Shown here in pieces: positions 5,452-12,714 of a DNA stretch of 31,089 bases (position 1 is its first letter; every line of letters begins with the position of its first letter). The notes beneath the pieces are model-generated. The model had not been told where the DNA came from, did no database searches, and saw only the letters and a list, made by a program, of their open reading frames with translations. A program made the translations under genes and the position numbers. The stretch is from positions 1 to 31,089 of IMG/VR virus record IMGVR_UViG_3300038417_000018. The stretch is one strand, 5' to 3'. The DNA is from a virus.

Positions 5452-5916
5452 ATGAGTAGAAAATATCCGAAAAGTGATCTACCTGAAAGTATCAGAAAAC
5501 CGCATGCAGCAGCATTGAGAAATTATGCTAAAAATCCAGCAACGGGAAGGAACGATGTGGTCAAAGACCAGGAAGAAGAACACGTAATACTCAAGAGCGA
5601 ATCCAAACGCAAGCGAACTCAACCGGCCAAGACACCCACCCCGCGTCACAAACCGATCGAGATGCCGAGCCAGGGACTGAAACAATCCGACATTTTGTCG
5701 TTCAACTGTGACGCCGAGAAGGCATTTGTGCGGCTGATCAGCCAGATCCTGCAGGAAGATGGTCCGCTGGCGTACCGCGACGCCGTGCGGGAGGCCGCCT
5801 TCGAGCTGAATGTCAGCACTGAAACGTCGAAGCGCTACTTGGAGAAACACTGCGCCCGGCGGGCAGAGTTCAGCATTGCGGATGGTTTCGTAACGCTGAG
5901 AAAGGCGAAGACATGA
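5452..5916 (+). CDS. hypothetical protein with C-terminal winged-helix-like region
   Basis: 154 residues from ATG 5452 with GAGG six bases upstream; in-frame GTG/ATG codons inside the TG repeat (from 5413) are rejected because they would encode a CVCVC stretch. Residues 1-75 are basic and low in complexity (KRKRTQPAKTPTPRHKP). Residues about 80-154 (AEKAFVRLISQILQEDGPLA, then YRDAVREAAFELNVSTETSK and a terminal hairpin ADGFVTLRKAK) look like a helix-turn-helix plus wing. It is probably DNA-binding. Position at the end of the early operon, next to packaging genes, suits a late regulator or replication accessory protein, but this is inference. Confidence 0.6.
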   Translation: MSRKYPKSDLPESIRKPHAAALRNYAKNPATGRNDVVKDQEEEHVILKSESKRKRTQPAKTPTPRHKPIEMPSQGLKQSDILSFNCDAEKAFVRLISQILQEDGPLAYRDAVREAAFELNVSTETSKRYLEKHCARRAEFSIADGFVTLRKAKT

Positions 5917-6173
5917 GCGACGAACCGAAGCAACCGAAACAGATCACTTGTGAGTGTGGCAATCCGATCGGCGAACTCTACCAGTTGCACGATGGCCTTT
6001 GTCTGCTGGACACAGGCGGCGGATCGCTGGCGATGCATTACCAGGGCACCTGCAAGGCGTGCGGACGGCCGGTGTACTTCGATGTCAACCAGCAGAAGTT
6101 GGACCGGTTGATCAAGGGAGTCCAGGAACTCAGGCGTTCGGTAACACGTATGCCACCTATTACCGGAGGTTAG
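5913..6173 (+). CDS. zinc-ribbon hypothetical protein
   Basis: 86 residues, start coupled to the previous stop (ATGA). Cys13-x-Cys15 and Cys47-x2-Cys50 enclose a 35-residue beta segment (HDGLCLLDTGGGSLAMHYQG), a layout like phage Com-type zinc ribbons and other small regulators. The C-terminal helix (QKLDRLIKGVQELRRS) may dimerise. A nucleic-acid-binding role is likely; the specific target is unknown. Confidence 0.6.
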   Translation: MSDEPKQPKQITCECGNPIGELYQLHDGLCLLDTGGGSLAMHYQGTCKACGRPVYFDVNQQKLDRLIKGVQELRRSVTRMPPITGG

Positions 6174-6174
6174 T

Positions 6175-6465
6175 ATGTCAATAAAATACATGGACATAAA
6201 AGAGTTTCAGGAATTCGGTTATCTCCAGGAACTGAACCGTCAATTCCTGCACCCACTTGGTTTAGCTCTTGAGATCGTCATCGATGACGAATCAGGGAAA
6301 GCTAAACTGGGTCGCATTTGGGATTATAGCGAAGATCCAGAAGGAATGATCTTTGCCAAAGGACAAATTGACGCACTGAAAGCGGCGAGAGTTCAAGTCG
6401 CCTGGAACGAAAAGGCCGAAGCCAGGATCAAGAAGTTTGGCTTCATTATCCAGGATGAGTATTGA
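6175..6465 (+). CDS. conserved phage protein of unknown function
   Basis: 96 residues with a good GGAGG at 6165-6169. It belongs to a family seen widely in siphophages: MDIKEFQEFGYLQELNRQFL, then HPLGLALEIVID, then WDYSEDPEGMIF, and a C-terminal charged helix. It commonly sits among small early genes; no activity is established. Its sequence is more AT-rich than its neighbours. Its stop overlaps the HNH start (TGATG). Confidence 0.7.
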   Translation: MSIKYMDIKEFQEFGYLQELNRQFLHPLGLALEIVIDDESGKAKLGRIWDYSEDPEGMIFAKGQIDALKAARVQVAWNEKAEARIKKFGFIIQDEY

Positions 6466-6860
6466 TGCCGAACCGACCGCCATCCACGTGCAGGATACCT
6501 GGTTGCCCGCGTCTCAGTCATGGTGGCGGACTGTGCGATGAACACAAGGCGCAACGGCAACGGCAACTCGACGCCGAACGACCGACGCCAACTCAACGCG
6601 GATACGGTCCTGCATGGAAGAAGATCCGGGATGATCACCTCGAGAAGCATCTGTATTGTGTCGATCCATACCAGGTCCATGGCGCCAGTCAGGTCATGGC
6701 AACGGATGTTGACCATGTCATCCCGAGAAAAGAAGGTGGTACCGACGATGAAAATAATCTGCAGTCCCTGTGTCATGCCTGTCACAGCAGGAAGACGGCA
6801 CGTGAAGACGGCCGGTGGGGCCGGAGACACCGCCGGATCTGGTCCAATGACGACCGTTAG
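6465..6860 (+). CDS. HNH endonuclease, packaging-associated
   Basis: 131 residues from ATG 6465, overlapping the previous stop. An N-terminal cysteine cluster (Cys9, Cys14, Cys24, His27) is followed by YGPAWKKIRDDHL, the usual lead-in of phage HNH nucleases. The HNH motif has Asp83-His84 (DVDHVIPRKEGG), Asn98 (ENNLQSLC) and His107 in CHACHSRK, with the two cysteines as structural zinc ligands. The position immediately upstream of terS and terL is that of HNH proteins that work with the terminase in cos-type phages, where they are needed for specific end cleavage. Confidence 0.9.
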   Translation: MPNRPPSTCRIPGCPRLSHGGGLCDEHKAQRQRQLDAERPTPTQRGYGPAWKKIRDDHLEKHLYCVDPYQVHGASQVMATDVDHVIPRKEGGTDDENNLQSLCHACHSRKTAREDGRWGRRHRRIWSNDDR

Positions 6861-6926
6861 GGGTATGGGGGGTCGTTTTCCTTCGACCGTTTCACAGTGT
6901 ACCGGTGCCTGGTGCAATGCATTCAC

Positions 6927-7042
6927 CCGCGAAATTCGAGCCGGGGGGGTAAAAACCGCGATATACAACAGGCGGGGGTATAAACCGCGTAATTCGGGCA
7001 GGGGGGGTGTTTTCCGCGTAATTATGCAGGGGGGTGTGTAGT
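6927..7042 (+). repeat. four 29-bp tandem repeats, candidate cos / TerS-binding site
   Basis: CCGCG recurs at 6927, 6956, 6985 and 7014, exactly 29 bp apart. Each unit reads CCGCG, then an AT-rich TAATTCGGGCA-like stretch, then a G-run of 5-7, then an AT-rich end. The fourth unit runs into the GTG start of terS at 7041. Two more G-runs lie at 6860 and 6867. The 180-bp gap between HNH and terS holds no gene. Direct repeats next to terS are typical terminase recognition sites, so a packaging role is the best inference; the cleavage position cannot be read from sequence. Confidence 0.75.
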
Positions 7043-7544
7043 GTCGCGCGGGAGGAAGCCACTACCGACGGCGGTGAAGGAGCTGAACGGGAACCCGGGC
7101 CACCGCGCGCTCAACAAGGCTGAGCCGCAGCCACCCCGGCCCAGCCGTGTACCACCACCACCTAATCACCTGACCGGCGAGGCCAGGAAGAAATGGCAGA
7201 AGCTGGCCGGCCAGCTGCACCGGATGGGCGTGCTTACCGAAGTGGACCAGGATGCGCTGGCGCGCTATTGTGTAACTTACCAGCGCTGGTTGCGCGCAGA
7301 GAAGGCGCTGGCCAAGGACGGAGATGTGTTGAAGACCAACAAGGGCAATTACGTGCAGAACCCGTGGCTGGCGATCTCGAACCGGAGCCTGGGGCTGCTG
7401 AACGGCCTGGCGGCGGAGTTTGGGATCACGCCTAGCAGCCGGACCAGGGTAAAGGCCAACCCGCCCGAGGAGGAAGAGAAGCTGGAGAAGGAGCTGTTCG
7501 GGCCGAAGACGAAAATCATCAAGCCGGGAGGTACGAGTGGATGA
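7041..7544 (+). CDS. terS: terminase small subunit, P27 family
   Basis: 167 residues from GTG 7041; AGGGGGG of the last repeat serves as the likely ribosome site. It has the P27-family opening RGRKPLPTAVKELNGNPGHR and the NKAEPQPPRPSRVPPPPNHL proline segment, then the helical core LTGEARKKWQKLAGQLHRMG, TEVDQDALARYCVTYQRWLR, and the conserved NPWLAISNRSLGLLNGLAAE with FGITPSSRTRV. The small subunit oligomerises, recognises the packaging site (probably the adjacent repeats) and delivers DNA to TerL. It overlaps the next gene by eight bases. Confidence 0.92.
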   Translation: MSRGRKPLPTAVKELNGNPGHRALNKAEPQPPRPSRVPPPPNHLTGEARKKWQKLAGQLHRMGVLTEVDQDALARYCVTYQRWLRAEKALAKDGDVLKTNKGNYVQNPWLAISNRSLGLLNGLAAEFGITPSSRTRVKANPPEEEEKLEKELFGPKTKIIKPGGTSG

Positions 7545-7806
7545 GTTGCGGTGCGATTATTGCCGGCAGCTATTTATAGCGACTGAGATCTTTGGCGGGT
7601 GCAGCTGCTGCGGGGCACCGGCGCCGGAAAAGATGAAGTTGGAATGGGGAATATCACCGGTGGAAAGAGTGATCAGGAGCGGTTTCTTGACACCGAATGA
7701 GATCAGGGAGATGTTCAATTTTGAGAACCGGGCGCACGCTATGCGCTCCGATGATAGCCTGCCAGGGCCGATCAGACTGGCAAGAAGAAAGGTTGACGAT
7801 GAATAA
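7537..7806 (+). CDS. small zinc-finger-like protein between terS and terL
   Basis: 89 residues from GTG 7537, with GGGAGG upstream inside terS. Cys6-x2-Cys9 and Cys22-x-Cys24-Cys25 with GGCSCCGAPAP form a probable metal site, followed by a helical segment (SPVERVIRSGFLTPNEIREM). No known family. It could be a packaging accessory, or simply a small early-type gene nested in the packaging block. Its stop overlaps the next ATG. Confidence 0.55.
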   Translation: MDELRCDYCRQLFIATEIFGGCSCCGAPAPEKMKLEWGISPVERVIRSGFLTPNEIREMFNFENRAHAMRSDDSLPGPIRLARRKVDDE

Positions 7807-7939
7807 ATTTTGGTGTTCGCTGTTCGGGCATAAATTCAACTTCATATGGGCAAAAGATAAAGAGGAGAAAATTGTGTTGCTATCCTGCTGTGAACGATGC
7901 GGAAAAAACCAAGCAGACAATAGATTTCATGTGGTGTAA
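7799..7939 (+). CDS. DUF1660-like small phage protein
   Basis: 46 residues from ATG 7799, with AAAGG a few bases upstream and an eight-base overlap with the previous gene. It carries the pattern WCSLFGHKF near the N-terminus and CCERCGK near the C-terminus, as in the short phage proteins of DUF1660 type (CxLFGHK ... CxRC), a presumed zinc-binding mini-fold of unknown role. The base composition is AT-rich compared with terS and terL on either side, suggesting it is a separately acquired cassette. Confidence 0.55.
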   Translation: MNKFWCSLFGHKFNFIWAKDKEEKIVLLSCCERCGKNQADNRFHVV

Positions 7940-7950
7940 AGGGATAAGGG

Positions 7951-9699
7951 ATGCCTCGTAAGCTACCGGAGGCTGAGCGGTACGCACGGGACGTGGTTGC
8001 CGGAAGGATCGTGGCGTGCAAGCTGGTGCGCCAGGCCTGCCAGCGACACCTGGACGACCTGCAGAACGGTGCGGCGCGCGGGCTGGTGTTCGACCAGGCT
8101 GCGGCGCAGCGCGCTCTGAACTTCTTCGCGGTCTTACGGCACAGCAAAGGCGAGTGGGCCGGGCAGCCGCTGGTGCTGCAGCCCTGGCAAATGTTCATCA
8201 CGTGGACCCTGTTCGGGTGGAAGCGGGCGGAGCATAAACGCTGGATCGTCGAGAAGAACGGCCAGCGCGAGGACAGTTCAGGCACGCGCAGGTTCCGAAC
8301 GGCGTACCTGGAGGTGGCCAGGAAGAACGGAAAGAGCACCTGGGCGGCCGGGATCATGCTGTACCTGGCGTTTGCCGACGAAGTGGCGGGCGGGGAGCCA
8401 GGTGCGGAGTGCTACACGGCGGCGACGAAGCGGGACCAGGCGCGGATCGTGCACAGCGAAGCGATGCGGATGGTCAATAAAAGCAAGACGCTCAAAAGGC
8501 ATGGTGTGGTTGCCTACAGAGACAACCTGCACTGCGCGGAGCGGGATCAGAAATTCGAGCCGCTAGGAGCGGACAGCGATACGATGGACGGGCTGAACGT
8601 GCACGCGGCACTGCTGGACGAGCTGCACGCGCACAAGACCAGGATGGTATGGGATGTGTTGGAGACGGCCACCGGCAGCCGGCGGCAGCCGATGATCATT
8701 GCGATCACCACGGCCGGCACGAACCGGCAGAGCGTGTGCTGGGAGAAGCACGAGTACACCCGACAGGTGCTGGAAGGGAGCGTGGAAGACGATAGCTGGT
8801 TCGGGATCATTTTCACGCTGGACGAGGACGACGATTGGCAGGACGAGAAGGTCTGGTTCAAGTCCAACCCCAATCTGGGCGTGAGCAAGAAATGGGCGGA
8901 CGTGCGCACGAAGGCGGCGCGGGCGAAGAGCATGACCAGGGCGCTGAACGCCTTCAAGCAATTAGAGTTAAATATCTGGGTGCACAGCGAGGTGAAGTGG
9001 ATGAACATGGATGTCTGGGGGGCGTGCGCGGGGCCGGTGCCGGCGCTGAAACTGCCCGAGCACGTGGCCGGACGGCCGTGTTACAGCGGGCTAGACCTAA
9101 GTAACAGCTCGGACATCACGGCACTGGTGCACGTGTTCCCGCCGCTGACGGAGGATGAGCCCTGGTTCGTGATCTGCCGGTTCTGGATCCCGGAAGACAA
9201 CATCCTGGAGCGCAGCAAGGACGACGGAGTGCCATACGATGCATGGGTGGAAGAAGGGTATATCACGGCGACGCCGGGAAATACGGTGGACCAGGCGTGG
9301 ATCCTGGAGGAACTGGGGGAGGATGCTCAACAGTTCCAGGTGATGGAGGTGCCATTCGATCCATGGGGAGCGGTGGGGATCGAGCCGAAACTAGCCGACA
9401 TGGGGCTGCAGATGGTGGCATTTAGGCAGGGTTACGGCTCACTGAGCGCACCGATGAAGGACCTGGAACGGATGGTGGCCAGGCACGAGATCGCGCACGG
9501 CGATAACCCGGTGCTGACGTGGATGGCGGATAACCTGATCGCGGTGGGAGATCCGGCCGGGAACATCAAGCCGGACAAGTCGAAGAGCAAGGAGAAGATC
9601 GATGGAATGGTGGCGCTGATCATGGGGCTGGACCGGGGGCTGCGGAACCAGGGCGAGGCGGGGAGCGTGTACGAGGGGAGAGGACTGGTGATGATATAA
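7951..9699 (+). CDS. terL: terminase large subunit
   Basis: 582 residues, a usual length. The N-terminal ATPase has a Walker A at residues 121-130 (EVARKNGKST), an aromatic QPWQMFITWTLFGW adenine-side motif at 77-90 and Walker B ALLDE at 220-224. The C-terminal RNase H-like nuclease has acidic residues Asp382 (GLDLSNSSD), PFDPW and a late Asp in KEKIDGMVALIM. This is the HK97-type (Terminase_1) family that normally pairs with P27 TerS and an adjacent HNH protein. It powers DNA translocation into the prohead and cuts the genome. The start has GGGATAAGGG upstream and is 11 bases after the previous stop. Confidence 0.95.
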   Translation: MPRKLPEAERYARDVVAGRIVACKLVRQACQRHLDDLQNGAARGLVFDQAAAQRALNFFAVLRHSKGEWAGQPLVLQPWQMFITWTLFGWKRAEHKRWIVEKNGQREDSSGTRRFRTAYLEVARKNGKSTWAAGIMLYLAFADEVAGGEPGAECYTAATKRDQARIVHSEAMRMVNKSKTLKRHGVVAYRDNLHCAERDQKFEPLGADSDTMDGLNVHAALLDELHAHKTRMVWDVLETATGSRRQPMIIAITTAGTNRQSVCWEKHEYTRQVLEGSVEDDSWFGIIFTLDEDDDWQDEKVWFKSNPNLGVSKKWADVRTKAARAKSMTRALNAFKQLELNIWVHSEVKWMNMDVWGACAGPVPALKLPEHVAGRPCYSGLDLSNSSDITALVHVFPPLTEDEPWFVICRFWIPEDNILERSKDDGVPYDAWVEEGYITATPGNTVDQAWILEELGEDAQQFQVMEVPFDPWGAVGIEPKLADMGLQMVAFRQGYGSLSAPMKDLERMVARHEIAHGDNPVLTWMADNLIAVGDPAGNIKPDKSKSKEKIDGMVALIMGLDRGLRNQGEAGSVYEGRGLVMI

Positions 9700-9767
9700 A
9701 ACGTAAAACGAAAAACGTAAATCGTTATTCGTGAAGGTTATAATTGGCAAGTGGAAGGAAGGAAAAA

Positions 9768-9974
9768 ATGGAAAAATTCAAAGTGTTGCCCCAAGCAATT
9801 AACGCTTATACAATCGATCCAGGACACTCGGACTGGACTGCTTTCATTCCGATTTTTGTAAATGGTCAATCTCATGGACTTGGGCAGGTAGGTCCGGGAA
9901 TAAAAGTGATGGCACCTACCCAGTTAGAATTGGATGAGCTGTTCGATTGGGTGATTGAAAAGCTGATGAGCTGA
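9768..9974 (+). CDS. small hypothetical protein
   Basis: 68 residues from ATG 9768 behind GGAAGGAAGGAAAAA; the in-frame ATG at 9744 lies before that ribosome site. No known domain; AYTIDPGHSDWTAFIPIFVN suggests a small beta structure and the end (LELDELFDWVIEKLM) a helix. Markedly AT-richer than terL and the portal gene, like the next gene, so the pair looks like a later insertion between packaging and head genes. The 68-bp gap before it contains ACGTAAAACG-type short repeats and a TATAAT at 9739-9744 without a good -35. Confidence 0.5.
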   Translation: MEKFKVLPQAINAYTIDPGHSDWTAFIPIFVNGQSHGLGQVGPGIKVMAPTQLELDELFDWVIEKLMS

Positions 9975-9975
9975 C

Positions 9976-10191
9976 ATGGCCAAAGGAACGATTGAAATAA
10001 TGGCAGATCCAGATGCAGCAAAAGTTTTTCATCGCGGCTGGACTGGCACGTTGGAAGTAGGCACAGAGGGAAGAGCAGAGAAAGTACATGCCATTTGCAA
10101 GTATAAATACCGCTTGAGATCAGGTGAAACCCGGGTAGTGTTTACTTATGACGAATATTTGCCTATTGTAAAGTTAGGAAACTTGTGCTAA
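9976..10191 (+). CDS. small hypothetical protein
   Basis: 71 residues, two bases after the preceding gene and sharing its lower GC. Probably an all-beta protein (TGTLEVGTEGRAEKVHAICK; YKYRLRSGETRVVFTYDEYL). The family is not recognised. It ends just before a possible promoter and a strong terminator, so it closes the packaging transcription unit. Confidence 0.5.
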   Translation: MAKGTIEIMADPDAAKVFHRGWTGTLEVGTEGRAEKVHAICKYKYRLRSGETRVVFTYDEYLPIVKLGNLC

Positions 10192-10194
10192 GAT
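10166..10194 (+). promoter_or_regulatory. candidate promoter upstream of the head operon
   Basis: TTGTAA (10166-10171), 17-bp spacer, TAAGAT (10189-10194) with TG one base before the -10 (extended -10). Transcription would start near 10201 and run into the hairpins and terminator at 10223-10327 before the head genes. Confidence 0.4.
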
Positions 10195-10222
10195 AAAAGA
10201 CAACTGGGTGTGATGGACGACA

Positions 10223-10241
10223 GGGCGCAAGCCTTGCGCCC
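10223..10241 (+). repeat. palindrome GGGCGCAAG / CTTGCGCCC
   Basis: A perfect 9-bp inverted repeat with one central base, inside CGACAGGGCGC context that recurs near 17197. It is a single-hairpin relative of the palindromes scattered in the late operon. Confidence 0.75.
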
Positions 10242-10275
10242 CTACCCATACATCTTCACGGGTTCGACGGAGTAC

Positions 10276-10327
10276 CGCCCGCCAGATTGGATCAGCAATG
10301 GTCCGCTCTGGCGGGCGTTTTTGTTTT
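10276..10327 (+). terminator. intrinsic terminator between packaging and head genes
   Basis: A perfect 11-bp stem, CGCCCGCCAGA (10276-10286) with TCTGGCGGGCG (10307-10317), around a 20-base loop, followed by TTTTTGTTTT. It is strong by any rule. Placed before the portal operon, it either ends the packaging transcript or acts as a conditional stop in a leader starting near 10201. Confidence 0.92.
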
Positions 10328-10363
10328 CCAGCCAAAAGCGCTGGACACGTAAGCTGGAGTCGC

Positions 10364-10585
10364 ATGACCCTGCCTCAGCAACCTGCAACCGAAACGCCCC
10401 AGATCCAAGCACGTAAAAAATTTTTCGTTTCCATCGAAACGACCGACGCGCTATTCGGCGTCGGACTGCTTTTTTTGTTCTTGGGGCTAACCCTGGCGAT
10501 CGGCGTGGGCTGGGCATTCGCGGCGGTGGGGACAATTCTGATCGGGCTGGCCATCTGGTCAGTCACGCCGGCGGGAGGCGGATAA
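10364..10585 (+). CDS. small membrane protein upstream of portal
   Basis: 73 residues from ATG 10364 with CTGGAG upstream. A polar 28-residue N-terminus is followed by two hydrophobic spans (FGVGLLFLFLGLTLAIGVGW and AFAAVGTILIGLAIW) joined by a very short turn. Short two-span proteins of unknown role are often found just ahead of the portal gene in siphophages. Its stop is two bases from the portal ATG, so it is the first gene of the head operon. Confidence 0.65.
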   Translation: MTLPQQPATETPQIQARKKFFVSIETTDALFGVGLLFLFLGLTLAIGVGWAFAAVGTILIGLAIWSVTPAGGG

Positions 10586-10586
10586 G

Positions 10587-12698
10587 ATGCTGAAGCATCT
10601 GGCAGACATGCGGTACACCGATCGGGCCGTGGAGGCACAGACCGCGCCGCGCGGACGTGGAGTGGAGCGCCGGTGGAACTTCATGGGACAGGACCAGGCG
10701 ACGTGGACGGGCGACGCGGTCACACCGGACAGCGCCCTGGGTGTGCCGGCGGTGCTGGCCTGCATCATCGTGCTGACAGAGGATATCGGCTCACTGCCGT
10801 GGTACCTGTACGACCGGCTGGCGAAGGGGAAGGGAAAGGCAGCCATGCAGGCGGTAAACCATCCGCTGTTCGAGCTGCTGCACGACACGCCCAACCCGGA
10901 AATGACCAGCATGAACTACCGGGAGATCGTGATCGGGCACCTGGCCGGCTGGGGCAATTCATATTCGCAGAAGATCTACTCCAAAGCCGGCGAACTCGTG
11001 GAACTGTGGCCACTGCTGCCGAACCGGATGCGAGTGTTCCGGGACGTGCCAGAGGGCCCACGCAGGTATCTGTACACGGCGGGATATGGGGACCCGATAG
11101 CGTTCACGCAGGACGAGATCCTGCACATCCCGGGATTTGGCTTTGACGGGCTGACGGGATACAGCCGGATCGAGGTGGCCAGGCAGGCCATTGCGATCAT
11201 GATGGCGACGGAGAAATATTCTGGGAGCTTCTTCGAAAACGACGCCCGGCCGGGAGTGGTGCTGATGTATCCGAACCGGCTGAGCGACAAGGCGCTCGAG
11301 AACATCAAGGCGAGCTGGAACCTGGATTACAAGGGGGGCAGGAAGCACAGCAAGGTGGCGGTGGCAGAGGAGGGAGTGAAAATCGAAACACTGGGCCTGC
11401 CGCCGGAAGACAGCCAATTTGTGCAAACGAAACAATGGGGGTTGGAGGAAGTGTGCCGGATCTTCCGGATGCAACCGCACAAGATCATGCACCTGATCCA
11501 CGCCACACTGAATAACATGGAGCAGCAGTCCATCGAGCACGTAACGGACACGCTGCGGCCATGGGCAGTTCGGCTGGAGCAGAACGTCAACATGCAGTGT
11601 CTGACCGAGGCGGAGCGCCAGCGCTACTACAACGAGATCATGTTTGACGGGTTGCTGCGGGGTGACACGGCGGCGCGCTATACGTCGTACGTGCAGGGGC
11701 GGCAGTGGGGCTTCCTGTCAGCCAACGACATCCGCGAGCTGGAGAATCTGGGGCCGATCGACGGCGGCGACACGTACATGATGCCGCTGAACATGCAGGC
11801 GGTCGGGCAGGGGGCGCCGATGGACCCGAACACGGTCAACGACCAGAGCGGGAACCACTCCAAGACCCCCATGATCGTCGAAAGCCACCTGCTGGACCGC
11901 TTCTCTACCGAAGAGCGGATGAAGCGAGCCAAGTCAGCGGTGGAGACCCGGCGCCGGCTAATGGTGGCTGAGCGGCCGGTGATCAAGGACGTGGCAGCCA
12001 GGTGCCTGCGGCGTGAGATCCACGACGTGAAGGAAGCAGCGGGGAAGTATTTGAAGCCAGGGACCGGGGAAAGGAAAGAAAAAAGAGACGCGGGCCAAAT
12101 GGATACCTGGCTGAAGTTGTTTTACGAGGGGCACCAGGACTTCGTGAAGAAGCAATTTGCGCCGGTGATCAGCAGCTACGGGGAGCTGGTGGCGGGGGCG
12201 GCGGGTGAAGAGACGAGCTCGGATGGCTGGACACCCGAAATCGAGCAGTTCGTGCAGGCGTATCTGGACAGCTACGCAGTACGGCATTGCGGGATCTCCG
12301 AAGCGGAAGTGCGCAAGATGGTCCAACGTGCCATCGACGAGGCGAACGCCAGCGGGGCAGATCCACTGGAAGTGCTGAACGGGGACCTGGCGGACTGGGA
12401 AGAGACCAGGTCGGACGAGATCGCCGGGCGGGAATCGGTGCGGGAAGGTAACGCGGTTGCAAAGGCGGTATTCGTCGCGGCGGGATTTAGCGAGGTGGTG
12501 TGGGTGGTAACGGATGCCAATGCGTGCAATTACTGTGCAGGATTGGACGGCCAGGTGGTCTCAGTGACCAAGAACTTTTTGAACGCGGGCGAGGATTACC
12601 AGCCGGCCGGGACCAGCAGCCCGTTGAAGCCATCCGGGAACGTGGGACACCCGCCGGCGCATGATGGCTGCGAGTGCATGCTGGCAGCGTGGAACTAA
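10587..12698 (+). CDS. portal protein with C-terminal head-morphogenesis (MuF-like) extension
   Basis: 703 residues, against roughly 400-500 for a plain HK97-type portal. Residues 1-410 have the portal pattern: PAVLACIIVLTEDIGSLPWY, NHPLFELLHDTPNPEMTSMN, YREIVIGHLAGWGNSY, LPNRMRVFRD and, later, WGLEEVCRIFRMQPHKI. The rest (about 430-703) is a helical segment followed by a Cys-rich end, NACNYCAGLDGQVV ... HPPAHDGCECMLAAW, as in minor head proteins of the Mu F / SPP1 gp7 group, normally encoded by a separate downstream gene. I therefore read it as a natural portal-MuF fusion. It forms the packaging vertex ring; the extension may enter the capsid. Confidence 0.88.
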   Translation: MLKHLADMRYTDRAVEAQTAPRGRGVERRWNFMGQDQATWTGDAVTPDSALGVPAVLACIIVLTEDIGSLPWYLYDRLAKGKGKAAMQAVNHPLFELLHDTPNPEMTSMNYREIVIGHLAGWGNSYSQKIYSKAGELVELWPLLPNRMRVFRDVPEGPRRYLYTAGYGDPIAFTQDEILHIPGFGFDGLTGYSRIEVARQAIAIMMATEKYSGSFFENDARPGVVLMYPNRLSDKALENIKASWNLDYKGGRKHSKVAVAEEGVKIETLGLPPEDSQFVQTKQWGLEEVCRIFRMQPHKIMHLIHATLNNMEQQSIEHVTDTLRPWAVRLEQNVNMQCLTEAERQRYYNEIMFDGLLRGDTAARYTSYVQGRQWGFLSANDIRELENLGPIDGGDTYMMPLNMQAVGQGAPMDPNTVNDQSGNHSKTPMIVESHLLDRFSTEERMKRAKSAVETRRRLMVAERPVIKDVAARCLRREIHDVKEAAGKYLKPGTGERKEKRDAGQMDTWLKLFYEGHQDFVKKQFAPVISSYGELVAGAAGEETSSDGWTPEIEQFVQAYLDSYAVRHCGISEAEVRKMVQRAIDEANASGADPLEVLNGDLADWEETRSDEIAGRESVREGNAVAKAVFVAAGFSEVVWVVTDANACNYCAGLDGQVVSVTKNFLNAGEDYQPAGTSSPLKPSGNVGHPPAHDGCECMLAAWN

Positions 12699-12714
12699 CT
12701 GTGAAGGAGCGAGA

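Noticed and set aside
6927-7042. Tandem array as a CRISPR
   Set aside because: The units are directly adjacent with no unique spacers between conserved repeats, and it lies at the packaging locus.
9739-9744. TATAAT upstream of the gene at 9768 as a promoter
   Set aside because: No acceptable -35 hexamer at 16-18 bp and no extended -10.
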